64,000 nucleotides of DNA from Flavobacterium orientale (GTDB taxonomy: Bacteria > Bacteroidota > Bacteroidia > Flavobacteriales > Flavobacteriaceae), in assembly GCF_014638005.1 (NCBI RefSeq), contig NZ_BMFG01000012.1:1-64000 (forward strand). The letters are read 5' to 3'. Position 1 is the stretch's first letter, and each line of letters starts with the position of its first letter. The notes under the pieces were generated by a model that was not told the origin of the DNA, searched no databases, and worked only from the letters and a program-made list of their open reading frames with translations. Both the position numbers and the translations under genes were made by a program. Below are positions 50,615 to 60,400 of the stretch, in pieces.

Positions 50615-53600
50615 TTATTCTATTACCAGTTTTTTTACAATAGTAAACTGGTTTTGAGTAACAATCTCTACCAAATAAACACCCGTACTCAATCCGGAGA
50701 TATCCACCACCGTTTCATTAGGAGTGCCTTTTTGCTGGTGCACTACTTGACCTAATACATCCATCATGCGGATGTTGGCAATAGTATCAGTACTGTTGTT
50801 TACCGAAATTGTCACACGGTCATTCGCCGGATTCGGATACAACACCAAATTACCGGCTGTAAATTCGTCCGTGCCTAAAGTCGTCACAAACTCAGTCATG
50901 CACGTATTAGTGATAATCGGATCGTTAAAATCAAAATAGATCTGAGCGGTATTAGGAATAATATCTCCTACAGCATACCCTGATTTTGGTTTGATTTTAA
51001 AATGGACATAGCCTTGACTGTCAGCCTCACTTACAAGTGTTGGTACCAAATTGATAGCCGCAAACTCCCAAGTCAGGTCAGCACCAATACGGTTCATAGT
51101 ATAGGCGTGACTGGCACTTATCATACGAATACTGGTTTCATCCAATTGGCTGTCCAAGAAATCAGTGATGATAACCGTTTCAGCATTAGCCGTACCCGTA
51201 TTTTGAAAACGAATGGTATAATACAAATAATCATCTGCACCAAAAGTGCTGTACAAAATCTCAGGGCCATGAGCTTCCAACTTATCATTGGGGTCATACG
51301 AACCACTTACGATTTGTAATAAAGAAGCAGAATTGTTATTGGCATTAAAGTCACCAACACTAGTGGAGCTAACGCTGTTGGTCAATTGATCACCCAAAGC
51401 TACCGTAGGAATGGTAGGAGTGAGTAAGCCCACTTGAATAGTGCGTACTTCATTAGGAGCTAAATTGGTAAAGGCATAAGTGAAACCTGAAGCATTAGCA
51501 ACTGTTCCGGCTTGTGAAACAGAAGTAATAGTCAGCACAGGGTCTTTCACATAGGTCAGCGTACCGGAAGCCGGGGTAACTCCATTGTTTTTATAACTGA
51601 TCGTATTTGAATACGGAAACCCAGGATTCGGACCAAAGGTTGCCGTTAAGTTTACTTCCACATCGCTATACGGCTGCGTTACGGTGATTGGGAAATAATA
51701 CACATTGTTACCGCTAGCGTTAAAAGTGATGTTGGAATGCGACGTAGTCGTATTGAAATAAGCCGCTACTTCAGGATAGATTTGATAAGTAAAATCATAG
51801 CTATCCGAAGTATTGTCCACCACAATATAAGCAATACCACTAGGTGAATAGGTTATGTTCATTTCAGGAGCATCGTTTATGTTGTGATTGAACGTACCTA
51901 AAGTATAAGGATTTTCACCGGCGTCTTTAACACCGTTACCATTACTGTCAATAAACGCCTCCAATTGAATTACATTCTGACATTGGGTCCCCAAAGCAAA
52001 ACTTCCTCCTTCAATAAAAACGGCACTGTCAAAAATATTGTCTTGGCGGTCAGCAACCACTAATTTAATTCGATATTGTGTATTCGGAACAACTACACTG
52101 GAAGCTGTTAAAGGATGTGTTATGCCATTAAAATTAATAGCAGCACTATAATTACTTTGACCATTTGGTCCGTAAAAAGTATCAAAAAAATCAGGATTCA
52201 CAGAAGTACAACTCATATTATAGAGTTGATTCCTGATTGTTACCACTGAAACAGGTTGTTGCGTTCCGGGAACCACGGCTAAATTTGTAGTAACTCCGGT
52301 TGACATATTCGTCAATAAAAAGGCAAAAGCATCTGCAAAATTACATTGATAAGTACCGTACTCTTCTGAAGCAAAAAGAAAGTCGAAACTGATAAAGTTG
52401 GTTTGTGGTACAAAATCAAATTCAATTTTAGTAGCGTTACGTGAATTCATAGGCTGACCGGTTGCGGCAAGAATAATAGAGTTGAGGTCATTGTCGCCAA
52501 CCCATTCAGTAGTTCCATCGCTCAAAGTGGTGAGGTTAGCTCCCGGAATACTTGCTGCATTACCTGTGCTTAATACAATACCTTCTGCAAAAGGGAAATC
52601 AGAACCGTTTCTGTTGAAATAGCCAATACCATTAACCGAATTAAAATTTGTTCCGGTGCTCCAAGTAATATTGGAAGCAAGAGAACAATCGCTGTTAATT
52701 AGTATGTTTTCTATTAACTCTGGAACGGTAAATTCTGTAGTACTTACAGTAATAGGCGTATTTGGGGTAGTGATACAGATGTCAAATGTAGCAGTACCAC
52801 TGGGGTTATCTGCAACGGCATATACACGGAGGTAATAAGTTTGACCCACCACATAGCTAGTGTGAAAACTGTCATTAGGGGCACTACAATAAATTAGGGT
52901 CAAATCATTACAAGGGCTTGTAGTACTGATTGCTGAGTAAACAGCATGATCTAAATTCTGTATGGAGCCCACGATGTTAGATAGTGTTAGGATATGTGCT
53001 TCATGGGTAGCCGTAAATTCAAACCAAATATCTGCATTAGACATACCTGAACAAGTATTGGTTTGTTGAGAGGGTGTCGCACCACTGAGGATAGCTGACG
53101 AAGTTACGGTACAAGTAGTATCCGAATTAACAGGTAGTACCTGTGCATTAGTACACGAGTCATTGGCAGGTGGTGGAGGTAGTTCTCGCACACATACATC
53201 AAAACTAACAGTTTGAAATGGGGTATTTCCGCTACTGTAGATACGAATATAATAGATTTGTCCGGGTGTTAAATTTTGAGCAGTACTGGTATTAGGGTCA
53301 CTACAATACAGTAAGGTTAAATCAGTACAGCCGGTTGTGTTACTTGCTGTAAAAACCGCGTGATTTAAATTGGTAGTTGAACCGGAAATATTCGATAATT
53401 CGATAACATGTGAGGGTTGAGTTGCAACAAATTGAAACCATACATCATCGTTGGTTGTGCCAACACAAGTATTGGGTTGTGGTGATGGCGTAGCTCCGGT
53501 AATAGTGCCGGGAGTTGCTAAAGCACAACTAGTGTTGGTATTCACCGTTAGTTGTGTTGCGTTTTCACAAGCATCATTGGCAGGAGGCGTAGGAGCAGCT

Positions 53601-54730
53601 TCACAGCTCACATTCAAAGTAAATGCACCTTGAGATGTAGAGTAGCCATAAACGTAAACATAGTATATGGTGCCTAAGGTAGATACAAAAGTAACTTGCG
53701 AACGAGAACCACAAAAATCATCATTTCCTGCTACACAAGTAAAAGCACCACAAGAACCGGTTAACACCTGAATTTTGGTATCATACGATGAATTACATAA
53801 AGACATCGTGGCAATGTCTCCGGTGCCTACATAGGAATACCAAAGACCTCCTGCTCCCGGACTGGTACCACAAGTGAAGGAAGGGGCTCCTGCTATGGTA
53901 GCACCTACAGTAGACTGTGATACAGTGGTGCCACAAGTAACCGAAACAGCATTCGCACATAAATTATTTGATGCCGGACAAAAAGATTGGGTAAGTGTCT
54001 GACTGTTTGAAAAACAATTAGGATCGGTTGTATTTTGTGAAGTAATAACCACCGGTGTTCCATTAGGAAAAGGACCAAACTGTACCGTTCCCGGAGCTGT
54101 TACAACTTGAGAAAAACCACCTTGATTGGAGGTTATTGTAATGGAAGAAGCACTTCCCATGTTTGCAATAGTAGTCACCACATTAAATTGATCACCGTTA
54201 GCACAATCAGATACCACGCTATAGGAGGCAGTTAAGTTTGTACACGTATTTTCAACAATGGAAAGGGTATATAAGGTGCTTTGCGAATTCGTACTGGTTG
54301 CCCAAGAAGAAATTGCGATATAATAGGTTTGTCCGGCAGTTACAGGTAATACAATAACTCTTGGATTGGCACTGGAATTGGCCACACCGTCTATACAACT
54401 GATTCCGATATTGGCACAACTGTTATAAACAAATAAACCGGACCAAGTATTAGTTGGCGTCATGGTTATTGTCACTGGGTTGTTACTGGTTGCAGTAAAA
54501 GTATAAAAAACATCGTCTCCATTCAAATACGAACTAGAAGAACCACAACTGGCTGTGCCCGCTGTCCCACTATAATCATCACCATAATTGGCTGTATTAT
54601 CCGTAGTGGTATAAGGTAAAGACGAAATAGGAATAGCCGTACTACATACTTCTCCCGGAGCATTCTCTTGAGAAAGGACCGGTAAAGAAAAAAATAAGGC
54701 AAAAAAGCAATAGAGTAGTGTTTGTTTCAT
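50615..54730 (-). CDS. Giant T9SS protein with choice-of-anchor L domain
   Basis: The protein has 1371 residues. The signal peptide ends at PVLSQ. At least four related beta domains open the protein (NDACENATQLTVN, NDSCTNAQVLPVN and similar starts). A choice-of-anchor L domain follows near residues 680-900 (FDFLFASEEYGTYQCNFADA), then a repeat domain with GSYDPNDKLEAHGPEILYST and the T9SS type A sorting domain (LVLYPNPANDRVT to KKLVIE). It is a secreted surface protein, probably an adhesin or glycan binder. No enzyme motif is evident. Confidence 0.9.
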   Translation of the reverse strand: MKQTLLYCFFALFFSLPVLSQENAPGEVCSTAIPISSLPYTTTDNTANYGDDYSGTAGTASCGSSSSYLNGDDVFYTFTATSNNPVTITMTPTNTWSGLFVYNSCANIGISCIDGVANSSANPRVIVLPVTAGQTYYIAISSWATSTNSQSTLYTLSIVENTCTNLTASYSVVSDCANGDQFNVVTTIANMGSASSITITSNQGGFSQVVTAPGTVQFGPFPNGTPVVITSQNTTDPNCFSNSQTLTQSFCPASNNLCANAVSVTCGTTVSQSTVGATIAGAPSFTCGTSPGAGGLWYSYVGTGDIATMSLCNSSYDTKIQVLTGSCGAFTCVAGNDDFCGSRSQVTFVSTLGTIYYVYVYGYSTSQGAFTLNVSCEAAPTPPANDACENATQLTVNTNTSCALATPGTITGATPSPQPNTCVGTTNDDVWFQFVATQPSHVIELSNISGSTTNLNHAVFTASNTTGCTDLTLLYCSDPNTSTAQNLTPGQIYYIRIYSSGNTPFQTVSFDVCVRELPPPPANDSCTNAQVLPVNSDTTCTVTSSAILSGATPSQQTNTCSGMSNADIWFEFTATHEAHILTLSNIVGSIQNLDHAVYSAISTTSPCNDLTLIYCSAPNDSFHTSYVVGQTYYLRVYAVADNPSGTATFDICITTPNTPITVSTTEFTVPELIENILINSDCSLASNITWSTGTNFNSVNGIGYFNRNGSDFPFAEGIVLSTGNAASIPGANLTTLSDGTTEWVGDNDLNSIILAATGQPMNSRNATKIEFDFVPQTNFISFDFLFASEEYGTYQCNFADAFAFLLTNMSTGVTTNLAVVPGTQQPVSVVTIRNQLYNMSCTSVNPDFFDTFYGPNGQSNYSAAINFNGITHPLTASSVVVPNTQYRIKLVVADRQDNIFDSAVFIEGGSFALGTQCQNVIQLEAFIDSNGNGVKDAGENPYTLGTFNHNINDAPEMNITYSPSGIAYIVVDNTSDSYDFTYQIYPEVAAYFNTTTSHSNITFNASGNNVYYFPITVTQPYSDVEVNLTATFGPNPGFPYSNTISYKNNGVTPASGTLTYVKDPVLTITSVSQAGTVANASGFTYAFTNLAPNEVRTIQVGLLTPTIPTVALGDQLTNSVSSTSVGDFNANNNSASLLQIVSGSYDPNDKLEAHGPEILYSTFGADDYLYYTIRFQNTGTANAETVIITDFLDSQLDETSIRMISASHAYTMNRIGADLTWEFAAINLVPTLVSEADSQGYVHFKIKPKSGYAVGDIIPNTAQIYFDFNDPIITNTCMTEFVTTLGTDEFTAGNLVLYPNPANDRVTISVNNSTDTIANIRMMDVLGQVVHQQKGTPNETVVDISGLSTGVYLVEIVTQNQFTIVKKLVIE

Positions 54731-54872
54731 TGGTTTGTTGGTTTGGTTGTTGGTTATACAATACTATTAAAATTTATTTTAATATCCTACAAATGAGGCG
54801 TTAAAAAATTAAAATAGCACCGTTCTCCTATTTTGTATTGTAACATAAAGCCGCCTTTCAACCCAACCAATC

Positions 54873-54907
54873 ACTAATTACTAATCACTAATTACTAGCC
54901 TCTAGCC
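54873..54907. repeat. Heptamer array ACTAATT/ACTAATC (5 units)
   Basis: ACTAATT, ACTAATC, ACTAATT, ACTAGCC and TCTAGCC in exact 7-nt period, ending five bases from the stop codon of the minus-strand membrane protein gene. Confidence 0.8.
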
Positions 54908-54911
54908 TAAT

Positions 54912-55322
54912 CTACTCCCTCTTCCCTCCAAGTACCCAACCCAAATAAGCCATCGGGATATAAGCCAGCAAATCAACAATGGTAAACCAAAGGGGAGATG
55001 GCAATAAGATGATATTGATAATACCTGCAAATAAAAACAACATACCAATTAGAAGTACCAATTTTTTTATATGTGTGACAGCTAATTTTGTAACAACAAA
55101 AGCCGCGACTAAAGTACCTAAAGCATGAGCTAAAAAAGGAAATAAAAAATGTTTGGATTCAAACAAGTGCATGGTCGCTTTCAGACTTTCCATGTTGGAA
55201 ACATCAGTGCCTTCCGGTGGTGGAATAATAATACCACTCAGCTGTATCAGTGCCATATTTACCATACTGCCCAAAATAAAACCAAGGATAACTGCTAAAA
55301 TGTTACGAACTATCGGATGCAT
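54912..55322 (-). CDS. Small four-helix membrane protein of unknown function
   Basis: The protein has 136 residues and four hydrophobic segments (about 7-30, 60-80, 87-105, 110-130). Gly and small residues in ILAVILGFILGSMVNM and LAHALGTLVAAFVV suggest tight packing. I do not recognise a characterised family; similar short proteins are common in the phylum as hypothetical genes. It appears monocistronic, with a heptamer array at its 3' end. Confidence 0.8.
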   Translation of the reverse strand: MHPIVRNILAVILGFILGSMVNMALIQLSGIIIPPPEGTDVSNMESLKATMHLFESKHFLFPFLAHALGTLVAAFVVTKLAVTHIKKLVLLIGMLFLFAGIINIILLPSPLWFTIVDLLAYIPMAYLGWVLGGKRE

Positions 55323-55532
55323 AATTTTTTGTTTTTAATGGAATAAAAATAGAAAAAAAAGGTATAAGTTGTTTGTTTGATTTTTGTTGTGTGGTGCAGT
55401 TTAAATTAGAATAATGGAAAGTATCGAAAATGCTTTGACGTAACGCAGCTTTTTATAAATCCTCGTTTTAAGACAGCTATCGGATTTCGTTAACAACTAT
55501 CGATAAAAACTTCTGACAACGTTGTTTACTTA

Positions 55533-55922
55533 TTATTCTTTTAAAATACTTTTGTATTTTTCAATAGCAATAGGTTTTGATAAAAATTCTTTAATACAGC
55601 CCGATTCATCAGCTTTTTTTATATCAACCGAATCAGTAGAAGAAGAAACCAAATAGATATCAATGTTGTCATTTGCATTCAAATTCAAACTCAAAAATTT
55701 TTCAATAAATTCCCAACCATTCATTATGGGCATATTGATATCTAAAAAAATAATAAAATGTTCATCTTTAGAATATTCCTGAAGTAGCTTCTCTAATCCG
55801 ATTTCACCATTCGGACATGAAAATACAGGGCTGTCTGCTCCGAGTTTAGCAATGGTTTTCTTTGAGATGTATTGATGGATATCATCATCATCAATTATCA
55901 AAATAATTTTAGTCGTTTTCAT
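55533..55922 (-). CDS. Single-domain response regulator
   Basis: The protein has 129 residues, a lone REC domain. The acidic triad is IIDDDD, the phosphoacceptor Asp is in IIFLDINMPIMNGWEF, and the Lys is in FLSKPIAIEKY. There is no output domain, so it acts by protein contact or as a phosphate relay. Its start overlaps the end of the REC-PAS protein by 14 nt, indicating a pair. Confidence 0.92.
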   Translation of the reverse strand: MKTTKIILIIDDDDIHQYISKKTIAKLGADSPVFSCPNGEIGLEKLLQEYSKDEHFIIFLDINMPIMNGWEFIEKFLSLNLNANDNIDIYLVSSSTDSVDIKKADESGCIKEFLSKPIAIEKYKSILKE

Positions 55923-56925
55923 AATTTTCCAAATTTATTAATTGACTTTCATTTACAATGTCACGAACAATCGTGTCCATCTCATTGGTTGAAACTCGTA
56001 ACTGACTGAGTAAAAATGATAAATCGTCTGAATCTTCTGTTATCATTTCAATGAGGTTTAAAATGCCGAGTATTCGCGAAATGGGAGCTCTGACAATATG
56101 CGATTGGGTCCAGGCTATTTTTTTTAATTTTTTATTTTGTTCTTCAATGGTTTTTAAATGGGTTAATTTATCAGTGATGTCATTAGATAAAACTATACGG
56201 GCTCTTCTGCCATTGTATTCCATATCACCGCTGTGAATTTCCACTTGTATGTTTTCACCTGATTTTAGTGTATGTGTATAGAGACCTGCAAAATCTTGTT
56301 GCCGTTCTTCCTCCGATTTTGTGAGTTGCTTTTCTAAGGCTTTCAATTCATTTTTTGGTCGAATTTCTCGAATGGTCATACTTAGAAATTCTTCTTTACT
56401 GTATCCATATTTTCTAACCGCTGCTTCATTAACATCTAAAAATTGTAATGTTTCAGCGTCATACAGCCATAAAGGCTGGGGCGTGAAGTTGAAAAGGTGT
56501 TGGTACACCACCTTAGACTTTTGTTGCTCACACAAAAATTTCTTTCGTTCAATGGCATAAACGATAGCTTTATAGAGATTTTCAGCAGTAATATCATCCT
56601 TAATCAAAAAGTCGGAGATACCTTTCGATAAACTTTCTTTGGCAATTTTGATGTCGCTGTAGCCGGTTAAAATAATGATGGGTACCCCCTCCGATTTTTT
56701 CTGAACACTTTCCACTAACGCCATACCATCAAAGTCAGGTAAATTTAAATCTAACAGTATGACTGAAGAATCTTTTCCTGAATCCAAACGTGTAAGAACC
56801 GATTGATAATCCGCACAGTGGTCAATCACCAAATGATTAAATTTCTCATTCAAATGATCTTCTATTAAGAGATAATCCCCTGGATTATCTTCTACAACAA
56901 GTACGTTTATTTTAGTATTTTCCAT
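55909..56925 (-). CDS. REC-PAS-DHp protein lacking a kinase domain
   Basis: The protein has 338 residues. REC (1-125) has VVEDNPGDY, the Asp in VILLDLNLPDFDG and Lys in DFLIKDD. PAS (135-260) follows. The last 75 residues resemble a HisKA dimerisation helix with His in TQSHIVRAPISRILGILNL, but the protein ends without an HATPase. It may relay phosphate between REC domains, like a histidine phosphotransferase, possibly to the overlapping regulator. The neighbouring 1506-residue kinase could be the source. Confidence 0.85.
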   Translation of the reverse strand: MENTKINVLVVEDNPGDYLLIEDHLNEKFNHLVIDHCADYQSVLTRLDSGKDSSVILLDLNLPDFDGMALVESVQKKSEGVPIIILTGYSDIKIAKESLSKGISDFLIKDDITAENLYKAIVYAIERKKFLCEQQKSKVVYQHLFNFTPQPLWLYDAETLQFLDVNEAAVRKYGYSKEEFLSMTIREIRPKNELKALEKQLTKSEEERQQDFAGLYTHTLKSGENIQVEIHSGDMEYNGRRARIVLSNDITDKLTHLKTIEEQNKKLKKIAWTQSHIVRAPISRILGILNLIEMITEDSDDLSFLLSQLRVSTNEMDTIVRDIVNESQLINLENYEND

Positions 56926-57044
56926 AAAGACACAGCATTATTAGTTTCATTAAAATTAGTGTGTTTTTCTTTAGTACTAACGACAAAGAAAGGATACGTT
57001 TTATTAGGTAGATTTACTTTGGGGCACGATTTTAAGTTTTTCCT

Positions 57045-57473
57045 TTACTTAGCAAATTTTGATAATTGCAACCAAAACTCTTCAATTTTTAAAATGGCAT
57101 TTAAAAAATCATCCATATCTATTGGCTTGGTGACAAAACTATTGCAATGACTTTCATAAGCTCTATTAATATCTTTTTGACTCGACGAGGTAGTAAGCAT
57201 GATAACGGGTATCTTCTTTAAAATAATATCTTCTTTGATTTTTTTTAAAATGTCATGGCCGCTATAAATAGGAATATTAATATCCATTAATATTAAATCA
57301 GGAGTACCAACGTCAGCATAAGCTGCTCGCTTGAAAAGAAAATCCAAGGCCTCCTGACCGTTTCGGGCGATACTGATTTTTGTTTTAACTTTGCTCTCTT
57401 CAAAAGCATCAAGCGTTAAGACAATGTCACCTTCATTGTCTTCTACTAATAAAATGTGTACTTCTTTAATCAT
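57045..57473 (-). CDS. Single-domain response regulator (Rcp1-like)
   Basis: The protein has 142 residues. ILLVEDNEGDIVLTLDAFEE, LILMDINIPIYSGHDILKKI and FVTKPIDMDDFLNAI match the Rcp1-type REC branch that often serves large PAS/GAF kinases. It begins 10 nt after the stop of the 1506-residue kinase, so it is its likely partner. Confidence 0.93.
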   Translation of the reverse strand: MIKEVHILLVEDNEGDIVLTLDAFEESKVKTKISIARNGQEALDFLFKRAAYADVGTPDLILMDINIPIYSGHDILKKIKEDIILKKIPVIMLTTSSSQKDINRAYESHCNSFVTKPIDMDDFLNAILKIEEFWLQLSKFAK

Positions 57474-57482
57474 AGGACTAAA

Positions 57483-60400
57483 TTATTTGTTCAATGTAAA
57501 ATAGAAGGTACTTCCTTTATCTAATTCGGAAGTTACCCAGACTCTTCCTCCCCACATTTCAACGTGTTTTTTTACAATAGCAAGGCCAATGCCGGTACCG
57601 TCATATTGATTTCGATTGTGTAATCGCTGAAATATAATAAATATTTTTTCAAAAAACAATTCATCAATACCGATCCCTTCATCTTGAATTTTAAAAATCC
57701 ACTCTGAATCTGCATCTTCAACAGAAATGGTAATTTCCGGAGCTATATTGGTTTTGGAATATTTAATGGCATTGTCCAAAAGGGAATGAATCGTTTGCAC
57801 TAACGGAGCCTTTTCACCCACGACCGTTGGTAAATCACCAAAATTAATTTGAGCATTTTTTTCTTGAATTATTTTACGACGCAAACGTAAATAGTCCTCC
57901 ATCACCTCATTCAAATCAATGGATTCACTAACTTCCGCAAACCGTCCTGCTCTGGAATATTCCAGTAAATCAATAATAATACGCTTCATTCGCTTGGCAC
58001 CGTCGGTAGCAAAATGAATATATTGATGGGCTTTATCATCCAGTTGATGACCGTATTTTCTTTTAAGTAAATCCATAAAGCTGGTGATCATCCGCAGAGG
58101 TTCCTGCAAATCGTGAGACGCCGTAAAAGCAAATTGATCCAACTCTTCATTAGCCAATTCCAATTCTTGGGTGTGCTTTTTTAACGAAGTATTCAGCTCA
58201 TACAATTCCAATTCATATCGTTTTCTGAAAGTGATATCAGTAATCGCACCCAACATTCTACTTGATTTGCCTTTAGCATCTCTAATTATAACCCCTTTAT
58301 CAATAACATAAGCATAATCACCATTTGCTTTTTTAAAGCGATATTCCATGCTCCATTTTTGAATATTTAGGTTGGTGGTTGATAAGTGGAGCGATTCCAG
58401 TACCATCGTTACATCATCAGGGTGAATCAAAGAGAGCCACAATTCATAGGAGGGTGTAATGTTTTCGATATCATAGCCAAACAATTTCTTAAACCCTTCT
58501 CCCCAATACAACGTATTATCATGAATGTTCCAATCCCAAATGGCATCGTTGGTAGCTTCTGATATTTTTTCAAAGCGTTCGTTGGCCTCCAGAATTTTGA
58601 TATCGGTCTGTTTTCGTAAAGAGACGTCTTTAAAATACACCGATAGCCCTTCAGCATTCGGGTATGCAGTAACCTCAAACCATTTGTTTAATGTAGCATA
58701 AAATTCCTCAAAAGTAACATTTTCACCTGTGGCAACTGCTTTATGATACTGCTTATAAAAATCAGATTCAATGGCATCCGCATATTCTTCCCAAAGGTGT
58801 TTTCCAACAATACCCTCTTTTTTTCTACCCAACACCTTTTCTGCCTCTTTGTTCCAATAAGTAACAATCCAATTGGTATCTACTGCAAAAAACGCATCGC
58901 CAATACTTTCTAATATTTTGTTTCTCTCATCAAACGCTTTTTGCAACCTGTAATCGGCTTCTTTTCGGAGTGTAATATCTCTAAAAAATACAGTAATCCC
59001 CTCGTTGGAAGGATATGCGTTCACTTCAAGCCACTTGCCAAAATAGTCTTCAAACGTAATCGGTTGTTGCGTTTTTAATACCTTGTGATAATTTTTAAAG
59101 GAAGCAAGGTGTACTGCATCCGGGAAAACTGTCCAGAGGTTTTTGCCCAATACCTCCTCTCGTTTAACTCCTAAAAGCTTTTCAGCAGTTTTGTTCCAAT
59201 AGGTTACGATAAAGTCTCTGGTCATAGTAAAAAAAGCATCACCAATGCTCTCTATAATCTTGATTTTTTCTTCAAAAGCAAGTTTTAAATCTTCGGCAGC
59301 TTTCTTTCGCTCGTCAATATTTTTAAAATAGGAAGAAACACCACCGTTGGAAGGATAAGTATTGATTTCATACCAAGAATTAGTGCCGGGATAAAAGTAT
59401 TCATACGTTTCTGCATTACCCGAAGCGGCCACCCTTTTGTAGATGGTTTCCAAAATCGTATCTCTGGCGGGGGCAAATTCGTCCCAAATACTTTTACCGA
59501 TAACATCCTCCCTTTTTCGGTCCAATAGGAGTTCGGCCTCTTTGTTGAAATAGGTAAACTTCCAATTTTTATCCAAAGCATAAAATGCGTCAGATATACT
59601 ACCTAAAATTTCAGTGATTTGCAGCGAGGTAGTCTTCATAGAATGAATATCCTGGATACTTCCGAAAATCTTAGTACAAACACCTGCTATACGTTCGCTT
59701 TTTCCGATGCATCGCACCCATTTTTCGTTACCCTTTGCCGTAATTAATGGAGCTTCAAAATCAAAAGGGTCACCGGTAACTATAGAATGCTGAATTATAG
59801 CATTTACCGCAGCCCTATGGTCTTCTTTGTAAAAATTTATTGCCGATTCAAGTTCTAAAATATGGTGTTTTGGGTTGGTCTCATGTATCTTGTGTACTTC
59901 ATCAGACCAAACAATTCTGTTATTAATCAAATCGATTTCCCAACCGCCTATGCTTGTCATCGTGGTGGCATTATTTAACAGCTCTTCGAGTTTGCGTTCA
60001 TTGGTGATGTTTTTGGCAGTAGCATAAACTACTTTTTCGTCAACCAAAGAGTTGCAATGCCAACTGAGCCAAACAATTTCACCTGTTTTAGTTAGATAAC
60101 GGTTTTCAAATTGAAAAGTACTGGAACCTTTCGTAAAGTCTTGCAGTTCAAGCCCGGAAACATCCTTATCGTCAGGATGTATAAAATCTATAAAAGAAAA
60201 ACCTACTAGTTCCTCCTCTTGATAACCCAAAATAGTACAACCGGCTTTGTTGATTTTCAGAAATTTACCATCAAAACTAACCAAACAGATAAGGTCAGGG
60301 AGTGCTTCAAATAAATGAAAAAGATCGTTTTCCAGACGTTTTCGGTAAATTTCTGACCCGATAAAGCTTTCAAATTTGGATAGAATGGCTTGGTGCTGCG

